From Capronia americana (lineage: Eukaryota > Ascomycota > Eurotiomycetes > Chaetothyriales > Herpotrichiellaceae): 64,000 nucleotides of DNA. Location of the stretch: NCBI GenBank assembly GCA_016110215.1, contig JADWQD010000002.1, forward strand, positions 310,001 to 374,000, read 5' to 3'. The notes under the pieces are model-generated. The model had not been told where the DNA came from. It saw only the letters and a program-made list of their open reading frames with translations, and ran no database searches. A program made the position numbers and the translations under genes. Shown here piece after piece: positions 53,105 through 63,767 of this stretch (within the stretch, counting starts at the first letter, position 1; every line of letters starts with the position of its first letter).

Positions 53105-54830
53105 ATGACCTCCCCAGCTGCTCTCTCTCGCAATGAGTCTCAGGCCTCGAGTCGCAGAAGCACTAGTCTTGGTTCTCGACTGTTCCGGTCAAAGAGCGGC
53201 GAAGCCTTGGGCGAACGCAAGAGCTCTGCAGGCCGACTGAAAAAGAAGACGCAGGACATGGACGAAACTGCGAAGCTCCCTCAATCCCCTCCTCGCCTTC
53301 CAAACTACAATCCTCAGCCACTGGGCATCCAATCCTTCGGTGGTGAGAACTACAAGCCTCGAGCAGCCTCCAGGGAATACACAAATGGCGACAATCAAAC
53401 CCCACCGGTCCCTCCTCTCCCTCTAAACATTGAGAAAGAGGCCGTCGATCCATATGCTCGCACAGAAAGCATGACCCACCGTGAGTTGGCCCCAGCCTTT
53501 TGCGGAGGTGCCTCCAAACTGACATGATCCTTGCAGGTGGCCGATATTCGTATGCAAATTCGACTGTCTCCACCATCAATTCCCCTCGAAGAGTCCGCCG
53601 CCGCAAAGATCCCACTCCATACAATGTCCTCATCATCGGCGGTCGAGGTGCTGGCAAGACGTCTTTCCTCAACTTTCTGAAGAGTTCATTGGCTCTGCCA
53701 ACTAGGAAACAACCGAGTCGAGCGCCCGATGGCGACACGCCTCCGTCGTCAGCAAGGCCCAATCCCAGTTTCACCCACCATTACCAAGAGATCGACGTCG
53801 ATGGCGAAAGGATAGGTCTGACACTCTGGGACTCCCTAGGACTGGACAAAAGTGTGGTAGACCTTCAACTAAGAGACATGAGCAATTTCGTGGAAAGCAA
53901 GTTTGACGACACTTTCATTGAGGAGATGAAAGTTGTTCGTGCTCCCGGAGTCAGAGATACTCATATCCACTGCGTCTTCTTCATCCTTGATCCAGCGAAG
54001 CTCGACGCAAACATCAATGCCGCACAAGGCATCACAGGTGGAGCAGAGACCAGCCGGATTGGGAAGCCACCTCGGATTGTTGGTGCTCTTGACGAGGATT
54101 TTGATATTCAAGTCATCAGGACTCTGGGCAGTAAAACCACCGTCATACCCGTCATCAGCAAGGCAGACACAATAACAACGGCCCATATGTCATTTCTCAA
54201 ACAAAAGGTCAGCAGAAGTTTGAAAAAGGCTGGCCTCGATCCGCTGGAGGCTCTCAACTTCGATGCTGTCGAGTCGGACGACGACCGTCTGGACGAGCGA
54301 GACGAGGATGAAAACAGCAGTAACGCGGACTCCGAGGAAGCAGCTTCTGCCAGGAGTGATGATTCTGAAGGGAATCGAAACTTCTCCAACAGAAACCGAT
54401 CAGGAAAGCACAACCGTCAAGTCTCTGCTGAAGACGCAGCTCTGGATGGTGGCTATATCCCTTGGTCCATTCTTAGCCCGGACAAATATTCCCTCGAGTC
54501 GAAAGATGGCCGCGTCGGTAGGGAATTCCCTTGGGGGTTCGCGGACCCGTACAATGTGGGCCATTGCGACTTTGTCAAATTGAAGGATGCGGTGTTTGGT
54601 GAATGGCGGTCGGAGCTGCGCGAGGCGAGCCGGGAAGTGGTAAGAATCAAATTCCTCCTGCCTGTTGTGTTATGAATTCTCCTTCTAACGGCTGCCAGTT
54701 CTATGAGCGTTGGAGGACCAACCGCCTCAATCGTCGAACGCTACCAGCAAATGCAGCTAATGGCCTGCCGTCCGGACCGCGTCAGAGTATTGGTGGAATC
54801 CCAATACCTCTTCAACCTCGTGTTCGGTAG
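53105..54830 (+). CDS. Septin-like P-loop GTPase
   Basis: Exons 53105-53480, 53537-54639 and 54699-54830; introns 56 and 59 nt; 536 aa. The N-terminal ~145 residues are Ser/Arg/Pro-rich. Then YNVLIIGGRGAGKTSFLNFL (G1), a switch region with LTLWDSLGLDKS where septins have DTPG, HCVFFILDPAKLD, and VIPVISKADTIT (G4, the septin AKAD block). An acidic insertion (DERDEDENSSNADSEEAASA) sits inside the domain, followed by YIPWSILSPD, REFPWGFADPYNVGHCDF (septin unique element region) and a basic C-terminal end without a coiled coil. Overall order is that of a filamentous-fungus-specific divergent septin (AspE-like) or septin-related GTPase. ATG at 53105 fits the leader. Confidence 0.75.
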
Positions 54831-56038
54831 TGGGAATGGTCCCTGTACAATACTTGTACTACAGTAGGGTAACCAAAAATTATCAGCCAGTATCTATTGA
54901 CGCGGCGAAATCGGTAAATCAGCGGCATTCTTCGTCGGAATGTTATTCAATAGCCACTCGGCAAGGATGTTCAATTGAGAGGTGAAAGATCAGAACTGAA
55001 AGGCAAACATGGTTCTTTTGCTGGCTCAAGGGGTGGGATTGTTTGGGTGGCGCGTGCATGTGTTTTGTTCTCCATCCCTTGCATTTGCAGTGCCTTGGTT
55101 TTTCACGACCTGACACGAATCATGACACAATACAACCTTACCGCTGGCACAACATGGGCTGTTGGCTTGCATTCCCCAAAGCAAGCAGAGCAGGCTACGG
55201 GTGAAAAACTTTTTTCTTTTGTCGACTTTGGCTGTGTTGGTAGAGAGGAGCATCGCAAGCGAGTGGGCCATAAAGCTGAGCAATCGGGGAATATTGAGTA
55301 CATTGAGCTGAGCTCGGTGGTTGAAACGAAGTCTTTTATTTGGAGCTGGCTGAGTTGAAAATTGTAGCAAGCAGAGTTAGTACGCAAATACCCCCTTTTT
55401 GGCTTCCAATGATACCTTTTCGAGATTGTGGACCTTGTCGCCGTCCTGCCCTTGGACTCTCACAGTTCACCAATACCTGCAACCACAACCGCACCAGCGG
55501 GCTCATCCATCATCCGATGTAAAGAGACAAAAACGACCAGCAAAAAACCAAAAACAAAAAAGAGAACAAAAACAATCAACAGCCAGGATTCCTAAGCCGT
55601 CACCGATCTTAGTACTGACTGACCGGCATCTGGCTTGAGTACCGCTGAGCAAACGGGAAGCGCTGTTTTCCAGATCCTATGGTCGATTGCGAGATGGAAA
55701 GGGCTGTTATAATGTTATGAAGCATGAAATTGGGGTGTGAAGTTAGGTGGTGTTGAAGGGTATGCTATGTATGTATGATACTGCAACACCGAGGCAGTTT
55801 GGAACTTTTTCGGACCTCAGCACCACCACTGCCAGTGTTTTTCATGTCCTGATGATCATCATTCGATGTTCGCGATATTCGGTAGGATACTCAATATTCA
55901 ATATTCAATATTCTGTAGATCGTCCTTGCTCCGAGCACCTTGGGGCTTTCCTTCCATCCTTGCATCGTAACTCCCGCCAATCGCGCGATCCCCCCCGGTG
56001 ATAAGTATGCCATCCATCGTAAGTAATGAATGACCCAA
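54831..56038. other. Intergenic region between convergent genes
   Basis: 1.2 kb of shared 3' flank. Contains three tandem CAATATT units at 55890-55913 and an A-rich tract at 55541-55580. Open frames here (54975-55358 and its complement) mirror each other and lack motifs. Confidence 0.5.
55890..55913 (+). repeat. Tandem CAATATT repeat
   Basis: Three exact copies of CAATATT in a 3' flank. Confidence 0.85.
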
Positions 56039-57942
56039 TCAATAAAACCAGCGGTACTCGGTCGCGGCAGGCCCGTCCCTCAACAACTCGGTGGGCACGT
56101 CCCGGGCGCGGACGACCTTGCCGCCCTCACGCACGGCGCGGGCATTGCGGCGCTTGTTGTCGACGACCATCCACGCGCCGAGCAGCAGCGTGAGCAGGCA
56201 GCCGACGGCGCCGAACGCGGCCGTGGTGATCAGCGCGGGCAGGTATTTCGGCGCGTCCTTGTTCTGGAAGATGTTGGAGCTGACGACGCCCATGAGGTTC
56301 GCGACGGGCACGCCCACGCTCGTCAGCATGACGCGCTTGTTCTCGTCGGCGATGTTGTTGTTGTACCATACGTCGAGGATTACGCTGGGCGCCGAGGTGC
56401 CCCATGTCATCCTGTGGGTTGGGGGAAAGAGGTGATATGTTAGTTTCAGACTTTCTACGCTGTACTTGTTGCGGCTGAATGGTATTGCTTGGAAAGGGAA
56501 GGAAAGGGCATCCACGCAAAGCTAAAAACTTTTTACTTACATGAAACAAGCAAAGTAGGCGACGTGGATCTGGGTCTCGAGATTCACGGCCGCGAAGATG
56601 ATGAAGCCGATGCACGTGAACGCGAAGCCCAGGGCCACGAACGGGAACCTCAAGCGCGTGTAGTCGGACGCGAACGCCAGGATCAGGAGCATGACCGCGC
56701 CGGTGATGTTCGGGGCCACGGTGTACAAGTTACTCTTGACGGTCGAGTAGCCGAGTTGCTTGACAATGACGGGCAGGAAGAGACTGACGGACTGCAAGGG
56801 CACACCTAGGCAAATCTCGATGCCCAGGATGATCCAGCTGGTGGGGTGTTTGAAGATGCCCAGCGCAGAGCGGAGGTTGAACTTTTCATTCACAATCGAC
56901 GACGAGTCAACTTGCATGCGGTAGAAGGCCAGCTGTTTTTCCTCTTCGGTGAGGAAACTCGCCGATTGGGCGTTGTAAGGGAGGACCCAGAAGGCGTAGA
57001 GCGAGAAAAGCATCGAGCACGCCCCCTCGATCACGAACAAGTACCGCCAATTGGCGAGGCTGCCGGAGTGGATCTGGAAGACACCAAAGGAGAGGAGCCC
57101 ACCAAACGCGGACGCGATGTTGGACGCGGCGTAGAAGATGGCGAGCCGGCGCGCGAGTTCGCCTCGACGGTAGAAGACTGGCAAAACATTTCCTTCTGTC
57201 AGTGGAGGTGACACACGCGAGTATACGAATCAGACGGTAGATCGATCGTAAGCTTCGACTCGCCAGATGGATGACTCACGCGTCTGGTAGAAGATGATGC
57301 TGGGGAAGAAGCCTCCTTCCGCCTGCCGGGGATGTATGGTCAACGAGATTTCCACGGTTGAAAATCGTGCAACGATGAGCGGCCGGGACGTACCATGCCC
57401 AAGAACCATCGACAAGCAAGGAGTCCACCAAAGTTCTTGACGGCCACGATCATGAGCGTGCTGAATCCAAAGCAGATCATCATGAGCGGGAGCGTCCGAC
57501 TGGGTCCGAATCGTTTGCTGGCCATGCCGACAAACGGCCCGGACAGGACGTATGGGACGAAGAAGATGGACAGGATCAGGTTGTAGTCGTCTCCTTTCAA
57601 GCCGAGATCCTTCTCGAGACCTGCCGTCTTTGCGTTGCCTAGGTTGGATTTGTCCTGAGAGCATCATGTCTAGCTTAGCATTGAGTGCCACGGCGGTCGG
57701 GGTCGGGAGATGTGAGTGACACATACCAGTGCATTGAAGAGATACATGACGGCCAACGTGGGGAGAATGCGAAGGTCGAACTTCCACACCAGGCGTCGTT
57801 CTGCCGCCGGATCGACCGCAACACTTGCAGACATGGTTCTGCCGTCTCCGACAGAGGTCACTGGTACGATGCCATCCTCTGTGATGGACACCTTTTTATC
57901 TCCAAAGCTGAGCCTACGGCCGCTGCTGAGTTCGGAGTCCAT
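56039..57942 (-). CDS. MFS transporter, anion:cation symporter (Dal5/TNA1-like) family
   Basis: Plasma-membrane importer of organic anions such as nicotinate, allantoate or similar acids. Five exons: 57727-57942, 57394-57654, 57280-57322, 56541-57177 and 56039-56411; introns 72, 71, 102 and 129 nt; 509 aa. Conserved blocks appear after splicing: VWKFDLRILPTLAVMYLFNALDKSN (TM1), SIFFVPYVLSGPF, CRWFLGMAEGGFFPSIIFYQ (TM5 signature), FYRRGELARRLAIFYAASNI and MTWGTSAPSV (late TMs). For intron 3 an alternative acceptor at 57196 would insert six residues (QGNVLP) in frame. C-terminal tail is Arg-rich. Substrate cannot be told. Confidence 0.9.
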
Positions 57943-58398
57943 GCTGGTTCAGAAGGCCGTGCAGCAGGACAGTCCTATGAAGACGGAGTGTGTTGATTTC
58001 TGGTTGATCAGCAGTCCCGTCAAGTTTTCGTCCCTGGATTTCCTCCGGGGGGCGGGAAGTCTGCTCTTATAACAACCATGGCGGAGAACAACGACCTTCG
58101 TTTTATTCCACGGAAAGGATTTTCGCCCAGCATGATAGATAGAGGGAAGCGCTTAACGGTTAATGAAAATTTCAGCCAGCGGCCTTTGACGTGGGAGAGA
58201 TAAGAAACCCATCAAATGAGGTATTGTAGCGAGACAATCAGCGAGCAGCATTGCGTTCAGGAACTTACTACAAACAGAAGCAAAGTTGCATTCGCGATTT
58301 GAATGTGGGATCCTGTTGAGGGGTTCAAGTCCTGGTCACCTTTGCGACGTTCCGAATGGTTTTACCGATCATGCTCCTCGCCTGTATGGTTAGAAAAG
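57943..58398. other. Promoter region of the ACS-family transporter
   Basis: About 450 bases. GGTTCAAGTCC at 58321 resembles a tRNA B box but has no matching stems. No gene. Confidence 0.45.
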
Positions 58399-59133
58399 TC
58401 AAGGGCCAAGAGAGACGCAGACAGTCAAGTACAGATAAGAACATCCGGGGTTGGCGAAGAGTGCTATCGACCAGTCCCAACCGACGTCACCGCTGACACC
58501 TGTGGCATCTCGGTGGCATCCTCTGTTGCACTCAGCCGTGTCATTGGCTCGAACGTCCGCGATCGGGACATCCGCCGTGGTTAGCACCCTTAGTGATCTT
58601 CAGTGCATTGTGCCAAGTCGACTACTCGTACTTACAACGCAACAGCTCGGCCGAATGAAAATCGCTCAGTCTGACCCAGGTGTACACATTCTCGCGCAGT
58701 TGCGATGTGAGAGTATTGCATGCAGTCGACAGTGGTGTGTTCTGCAACTAGCTTGTCAGATCGATCAGAGCCCCCCACACGTTGCCATACGGAGATCTCC
58801 CCCCCGAAGCCGATCAGTTTCGCACCAAAGCTGTCCAAAACATTGGTGTCCGTGATATTGGCGAAGAGATCGTCGCCGACGGCGATGGAGTCCGTAGAGG
58901 CAGTAGCGACTAGGAATGGACGGTGAACCAGGATCAGTACGCTGGGACGGTATTTGACCTGCGAGACATGCTGGAGAAAGATGAGCCGGGTGCGATTGAG
59001 GACTTTCGCTGAGAGAGTGATTCTCAGTCAGCGTCGTCTATATTCTAGACACAGGTCAGTCGGCCCTCGCCCAAAGTACTCTCAACCTTGGAAGTACCCC
59101 GGCCACGGGCTTCCTATCTTCAGGGTCCGTCAT
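58399..59133 (-). CDS. Candidate spliced gene, function unknown
   Basis: Built by hand from pieces without their own ATG. Exon 1 59087-59133 (MTDPEDRKPVAGVLP), exon 2 58791-59022, exon 3 58636-58747, exon 4 58399-58547; introns with GTTGAG..GAG, GTATGG..CTAG (43 nt) and GTAAGT..GAG ends; 179 aa. All phases agree. Exon 2 has a strong alternation of hydrophobic residues (SVLILVHRPFLVATASTDSI, then DSFGAKLIGFGGEIS) and high third-position GC; exon 3 reads LQNTPLSTACNTLTSQLREN. An alternative last acceptor at 58531 ends the protein at 58487 (144 aa). A further upstream ATG at 59520 with a GTAAGA donor near 59367 may belong to the same unit. No family recognised; needs RNA evidence. Confidence 0.42.
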
Positions 59134-60125
59134 GTTTACAAGAGATGACTTGCTTGGCCGACGGCTATTGGCCTGCTAGCTGCCCCTTCAGAATCTGCGG
59201 TCTCGTTTGGTGGCGATGGGACGTTGTCGCTGGGAATAGCAGCTGGCTATAGGAGCGAGCTCGTGAGTGCACACCGCCAGCGAAAGACTTGAGAGCAGAG
59301 AGTCATCAAGGCGGTCCCTACAATACCCACGAATGGGTTGAAGAAAGCCCCCGCCGCCCTTCTTACCTTGATGCTTGACATGTTCATTGAAGGGCCCATC
59401 AGCATTATGAGAGACACTCTGGGCTTTGACTAAATTGGTCGGACGGGTAGGAGGCGCCTGAGGGCTTCGTTTATGTTTGGTTGACTCTTTGCTTGTTGCG
59501 GTAAATGCGTTCCTCAGCATTGGCAGTGCATCGTTCCCAGCGGAAGCGCGGTGGGGATGTGAATCAATGTACAGGGCATATTCTGGTTACGCTTGGCTTT
59601 CAGTCTTCTAGTAGCAGGTACGTTAGGCGCAATCCTCTGGAAAAGCTGCATCATTGCGATATGGAACCCGTACCTTGATCTAATTATCGCATGCGACACT
59701 CACTTTTAGTCCTCGTCTTCTCTCCTGGGTGGCTGATATGCAACTTCCGGTGTCAACGGAGGCCCAGAGCGGTTGTTCTGCATCGACTGTGTGACTTGAA
59801 GTCGACATCGCTGTCAAAACAAAGTAGCAACGATATAATCCCCCGGTGCCTGAATTGAATATTGCAACTGAGCAACAAGTTCGACCCGGAGGAAGCTGCA
59901 GGTCAGTGGAGGAGCCTGATCAACTTTAGGTGAACATTTCGTGGAGGCGGCCCTCAAATGCGGGGTGCTGTAGATTGAGTTTAACTCCTTGTATAGAGTA
60001 ACTTCATGGGGCTCTTTAGGCTCCTTAGGCTTGCCTAGCCGTCGAACTAGCCCGGAGCTCGAGAGCCAGTGTTAGGCTTCGCGGCACCCCTCAGAAATAG
60101 GTCATGTTACTGTGCGGACCGTCCC
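59134..60125. other. Intergenic region
   Basis: Contains a minus-strand ATG at 59520 opening about 50 codons (SVSHNADGPFNEHVKHQ) to a GTAAGA donor-like site; splicing to TCTTTCGC near 59293 would give only 62 aa. Otherwise nothing supported. Confidence 0.35.
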
Positions 60126-61253
60126 TCAGTCCCCGGAGGACTTCATCACACTACGCATAAACTTGCCGATAATACCATCCTTCTTGGATTGGTCCATAAC
60201 CCACTCCTGCACCTGGCTGGGAAATGGAACAGGGACGCGGTAGAAGAGGCTGTTCGACGAGGTCTCGACACAGCGACCGTTCTTCACTATCCCGTTCTGA
60301 CCGTCACTCAGTCCGTCTTGGACAACTCTACCATCGACATCAATCAGCTCCTCAAACCCCCGAATGATGGTGTCGAGCGGAGTAAAGTTCTGTTCGGGCC
60401 ACTGCTCGAGAATTGGCTCCGGAATGATATTCGTTTTAGTGAAACTAGGCAAGACCGCGTTCAGCGTGATCCCTTCGTCCTCGAACACGGTTGGCGCTGC
60501 AGCTCGGACGAAGCCCACACAACCGTGCTTTGCCGCCGTGTAGATGGGAAGAATGTGGAAAGGGTATTGGCCGGCCATTGAAGCTGTCACCACCATTTTA
60601 GGGTGGAAGTCATCGGCGGCAGCAACGCCGACTGCTGCATCGCCGGGGTTGATGCCCACGTCGTCCATGGTTTGCGTTGTCTTCTGGCCAAGCAGGTTCC
60701 TGGTCTTCCGCGTGAAATGCACAAAACACTGCAGGCCATAAAAGACCGCTTTCAGATCAACATCGATGCAGCTCAGATCTGGCTCGGGAGGATCCTCCTT
60801 CTCAACGGCCTCAGCTCTCCCAAGCCAACCCAGCATTGGTTGGCTATCGGGTATTCCAGCGTTGTTGGCAAAGAAGTCGATACGCCCTCCTGACCATTCG
60901 AATGCGCGCTTGAATAGAGCAAGCTGGTCCCCAAACTTGGAAACATCAGTTCGTACGAAGATATGATGACCGTCGTCGAGATTCGTCTTGATCTCATCGT
61001 ATGCCGCTTCGTTGATGTCGGCCAGTACAACTCGCCAATGCACGTCAGTGCTGGAATCTTCCGCCTGAGCCAGGAGATATTGAGTGAGGGCCAAACCAAT
61101 GCCAGAGACAGCGCCGGTGATGACGGCAGTCTTAATTGTGACCGGCTTAACAGCCATCTTAGCAGTCGACATGTCATGTGCCGATTCTTGCTTCCCAGAT
61201 AGCTTGCGCAACGTATACTTGCTCATGCAGATGGTTTCTTGGCATAGCCACAT
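60126..61253 (-). CDS. Short-chain dehydrogenase/reductase (15-hydroxyprostaglandin-dehydrogenase-like)
   Basis: NAD(P)-dependent classical SDR, closest in style to fungal 15-PGDH-like enzymes. Single exon, 375 aa from ATG 61253; the ATG at 61157 (AVKPVTIKTAVITG) is a likelier start because the first 30 residues carry no conserved feature. Visible motifs: TGAVSGIG cofactor loop, ADINE (Asp after strand 2, favouring NAD), FFANNAGIP, then MVVTASMAGQ and YTAAKHG giving the Ser-Tyr-Lys catalytic set. A 25-30 residue insertion before the Ser strand (QTMDDVGINPGDAAVG) is a variation. Substrate unknown; no link to neighbours beyond proximity. Confidence 0.88.
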   Translation of the reverse strand: MWLCQETICMSKYTLRKLSGKQESAHDMSTAKMAVKPVTIKTAVITGAVSGIGLALTQYLLAQAEDSSTDVHWRVVLADINEAAYDEIKTNLDDGHHIFVRTDVSKFGDQLALFKRAFEWSGGRIDFFANNAGIPDSQPMLGWLGRAEAVEKEDPPEPDLSCIDVDLKAVFYGLQCFVHFTRKTRNLLGQKTTQTMDDVGINPGDAAVGVAAADDFHPKMVVTASMAGQYPFHILPIYTAAKHGCVGFVRAAAPTVFEDEGITLNAVLPSFTKTNIIPEPILEQWPEQNFTPLDTIIRGFEELIDVDGRVVQDGLSDGQNGIVKNGRCVETSSNSLFYRVPVPFPSQVQEWVMDQSKKDGIIGKFMRSVMKSSGD

Positions 61254-62410
61254 GCCCGACCTACCTGACGATAGATATAGCTTTGAATCTTACCTCCATG
61301 AATGGTAAAAGGCTCTCTGTGCACACAACTCGAGGCCTCGTGCGGTAACTGATGATGTAACTGAACAAGTTAGTCGGTCGCCGAACTCGAGCGAGGTCCT
61401 TAGAACCACGAACCTCTGAACGATATGAGGCCAACCGGAGGAGCACATCTTGATGGGACGTCCCTCTGTTGCAAGACGGCAAGACAGCCTAAATATCAGA
61501 GAAAGCTACGTTACAGTAAGCTCCCAGCTTTCGGCGACGATTCTCGCCGAGCTTTGGCTTGGCCTTGTCAACCTCTTGGCCGGATGGGAGAGGCACAGCT
61601 TACAGTTCCTTAATTACTGTGGCTCCGTTGCAAGCCGTGCCCAAAGATGAAAACGCCCCATGTCGGAAACAACACAGGGTGACTCGGGGATATGGTCTCT
61701 AGAACTTTGGTGAACACGAATCAAAAATTCCAGGGCTGGGAACTAATTATGTCCGAACACGAGATTCGCGAGACCGTGGCCGGAGAATCGAGACGGGACT
61801 GCGGGGACAACTACGAGCATGTCCTCGTACATGACTCTGACCTCGCCGCCCGGTCAGACACGTCTCATAACAGGACAACAGCATCTTCCGATTACACAAT
61901 CGTGGGCCAACCCGCGTCAAGGGCGATCAGGCCGCCAGCGTCTTTGTCGGGCTCCGGGCTCCTGGCTCCTGGCTCCTAGGTACATACTGAGATACTGCTT
62001 CCCCTCTCGCGGGCATGCACATTTTCAAAATCACCTTCCGATTGACCCGACATTGATGCCTCGCCTTTCATGACCTTCCCCCACCGCACTCATCCTCGTG
62101 CTTTCAATGCTCGCTTTGGAGACGATGGTGACTGTGCAGTGAGATTCCCGTACGATGTCCAAGTCAGGGCGTCGCCCGCCACTCGGGGATGCAGCCCCGT
62201 CCGGCTAAAATTCGATCCTTCAGACCTGCAAGCTGCAGAATGCAGCCCACCGGACAAACGAACCGAACCTGGATGACGGATGGTACGAGCGATCAGCGCC
62301 AGCCACAATCCCGGGGGAAGGAAGGAAGGCTTACGCAGGACACGCAAGGGAGCGCGCATGAGGCTGGAGGCCAGCACCGCTACATAAGTACCGCTGTTGG
62401 TAGGCCAAGA

Positions 62411-62430
62411 CTCACTCACTCACTCACTCA
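62411..62430 (+). repeat. (CTCA)5 microsatellite
   Basis: Five perfect CTCA units in the upstream region of the alpha/beta-hydrolase gene. Confidence 0.9.
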
Positions 62431-62560
62431 GCACTTCTCGGAACGAGCACACACAGGGATGCTCGCATGAAGGAAAGGGTACATGACGTGTCCCTTTCCT
62501 TCCTTGTCTGGCCTCGTCGATTGCTTCCTCCCTCGGCCAGCACCCGATGCGAAGGAATCA

Positions 62561-62568
62561 TATAAAAA
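62561..62568 (+). promoter_or_regulatory. TATA box of the alpha/beta-hydrolase gene
   Basis: TATAAAAA at 62561, 166 bases before the ATG at 62727; the cleanest TATA element in the window relative to a gene start. Suggests an inducible, TATA-driven gene. Confidence 0.6.
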
Positions 62569-62648
62569 TGCGAGATCAGAACTAGCTTTCTGTGGCTTGT
62601 ACAGGTGAGAGCCCGCTGTACAATAAGGCGTCCATCAGGCCATCAACG

Positions 62649-62709
62649 ATCAAGCATCAAGCGTTCAAGCGTCAAGCATCAAGCATCAAGCGTCCAGCAT
62701 CCAGCATCT
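62649..62709 (+). repeat. Degenerate CAAGCATC/CAAGCGT tandem repeat in 5' leader
   Basis: About seven units of 8-10 bases (AAGCATC, AAGCGTTC, AAGCGTC, AAGCATC, AAGCATC, AAGCGTCC, AGCATCC) between the TATA box and the start codon, probably in the 5' UTR. Confidence 0.8.
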
Positions 62710-62726
62710 CGGATCGGGGAAAAAAA

Positions 62727-63767
62727 ATGGACAAGCTGCCCCTCTTGGGCCGAGAAATCCCCTCGACAGTCAGCCCGACATACCAGATCTATGACCCTCT
62801 CCTATCTGCCGCCGCCACCGCAATCCACCGCACCCAACGCCATGAATTCTCCTACGGCCCTCACCCCCGCCACAAACTAGACCTCTACACTCCCTCACCA
62901 CAGGCCGGCGCCGCCGAAGCAGCGGCGTCTCCGTCCGGACACCCTCGTCGTCGGGTCCTGGTCTTCGTCTACGGCGGCGGGTTCGTGTCGGGCGACAAGC
63001 GGCTCGCGGGCGTGGGCCGCGGTCCGCACATGCAAGGAGACGTCGCCTACGCCAACATCGGCCATTTCTTCGCCGAGAAGTTCCGCCTCGAGACCGTGGT
63101 GATGGATTACCGCCTCCTCGGCCACGGTGCCGCCTACGCCTCCGGGGCTGAGGACGTGGATCTCTGCCTCCGATGGGTCGCCGCGCGCTTTGGCAGCCCG
63201 GCTCGAATCCGAACCCGAACCCGAGCCCGAGCCCCCACCCCGGCCTCAGCGCCCGCAGAGGTGTATATCCTGGGGAACTCGGCCGGCGCGGTGCACGTCG
63301 CGTCGTGGCTCTTCGGCGACAAGTGGGCACGCAGTCGGAGGCCCGAGTCTGACTCCGACGCCACCCGCCTCGAGGCCGTCGGCCTGCTGGGCTGTCCCTT
63401 CCGCCTGGATCCCGACGGCGGCTGCATGGGCCGCGCAGTGACGGCCTACTACGGCACGGCCGGCGACGCGAGACTGTCCGAGCCGACGTCGTTGATGTTG
63501 CGCGCCATGGCCATCAGCGGTCTCTCGGGCGAGGCGGCCGTCAAGTGGCCGCGCGTCATGACCATGGTCAGCGAGTTCGACCCCGAGCACATCATCGAGG
63601 CGGGCCGCGAGTTTGCTCGTCTGTGGAGCGAGAGGGGCGGCGAGGGCGGGTTCGTCGAGATCCAGGGCCACAACCACATCAGTCCCGCGCTGTCGCTTGG
63701 CACGGGCGTCGCAGCCGAGGAGGACTGGGGGGTCCGGTTTGGGAGGTGGCTGACTGAAGGAGGATAG
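62727..63767 (+). CDS. Alpha/beta-hydrolase fold esterase (kynurenine-formamidase/BD-FAE-like)
   Basis: Single exon, 346 aa, ATG at 62727 in context GGGAAAAAAATGG. Carries the oxyanion stretch VFVYGGGFVSGDK (HGGG-type, residues 79-91), DYRLLGHGAAYASGAEDVD (the acid-rich helix after strand 5), the nucleophile elbow ILGNSAGAVH with Ser185, SEFDPEH for the catalytic Asp and QGHNHISP for the His. Layout matches carboxylesterase/arylformamidase-like enzymes; substrate unknown. An Arg-Thr/Arg-Ala repeat (RIRTRTRARAPTP, residues 161-173) comes from a CCCGAA/CCCGAG repeat in the DNA and is probably a disordered loop. GC is much higher here than in neighbouring genes. Confidence 0.88.
   Translation: MDKLPLLGREIPSTVSPTYQIYDPLLSAAATAIHRTQRHEFSYGPHPRHKLDLYTPSPQAGAAEAAASPSGHPRRRVLVFVYGGGFVSGDKRLAGVGRGPHMQGDVAYANIGHFFAEKFRLETVVMDYRLLGHGAAYASGAEDVDLCLRWVAARFGSPARIRTRTRARAPTPASAPAEVYILGNSAGAVHVASWLFGDKWARSRRPESDSDATRLEAVGLLGCPFRLDPDGGCMGRAVTAYYGTAGDARLSEPTSLMLRAMAISGLSGEAAVKWPRVMTMVSEFDPEHIIEAGREFARLWSERGGEGGFVEIQGHNHISPALSLGTGVAAEEDWGVRFGRWLTEGG

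Larger units (their letters stand above)
61254..62726. other. Intergenic region and esterase promoter
   Basis: About 1.5 kb between divergent genes, with simple repeats and a TATA box listed separately. Open frames (61692-61979, 62090-62419) have no motifs. Confidence 0.5.

Noticed and set aside
58310..58345. tRNA-like B box GGTTCAAGTCC
   Set aside because: No pairing T stem, acceptor stem or A box at the right distance.
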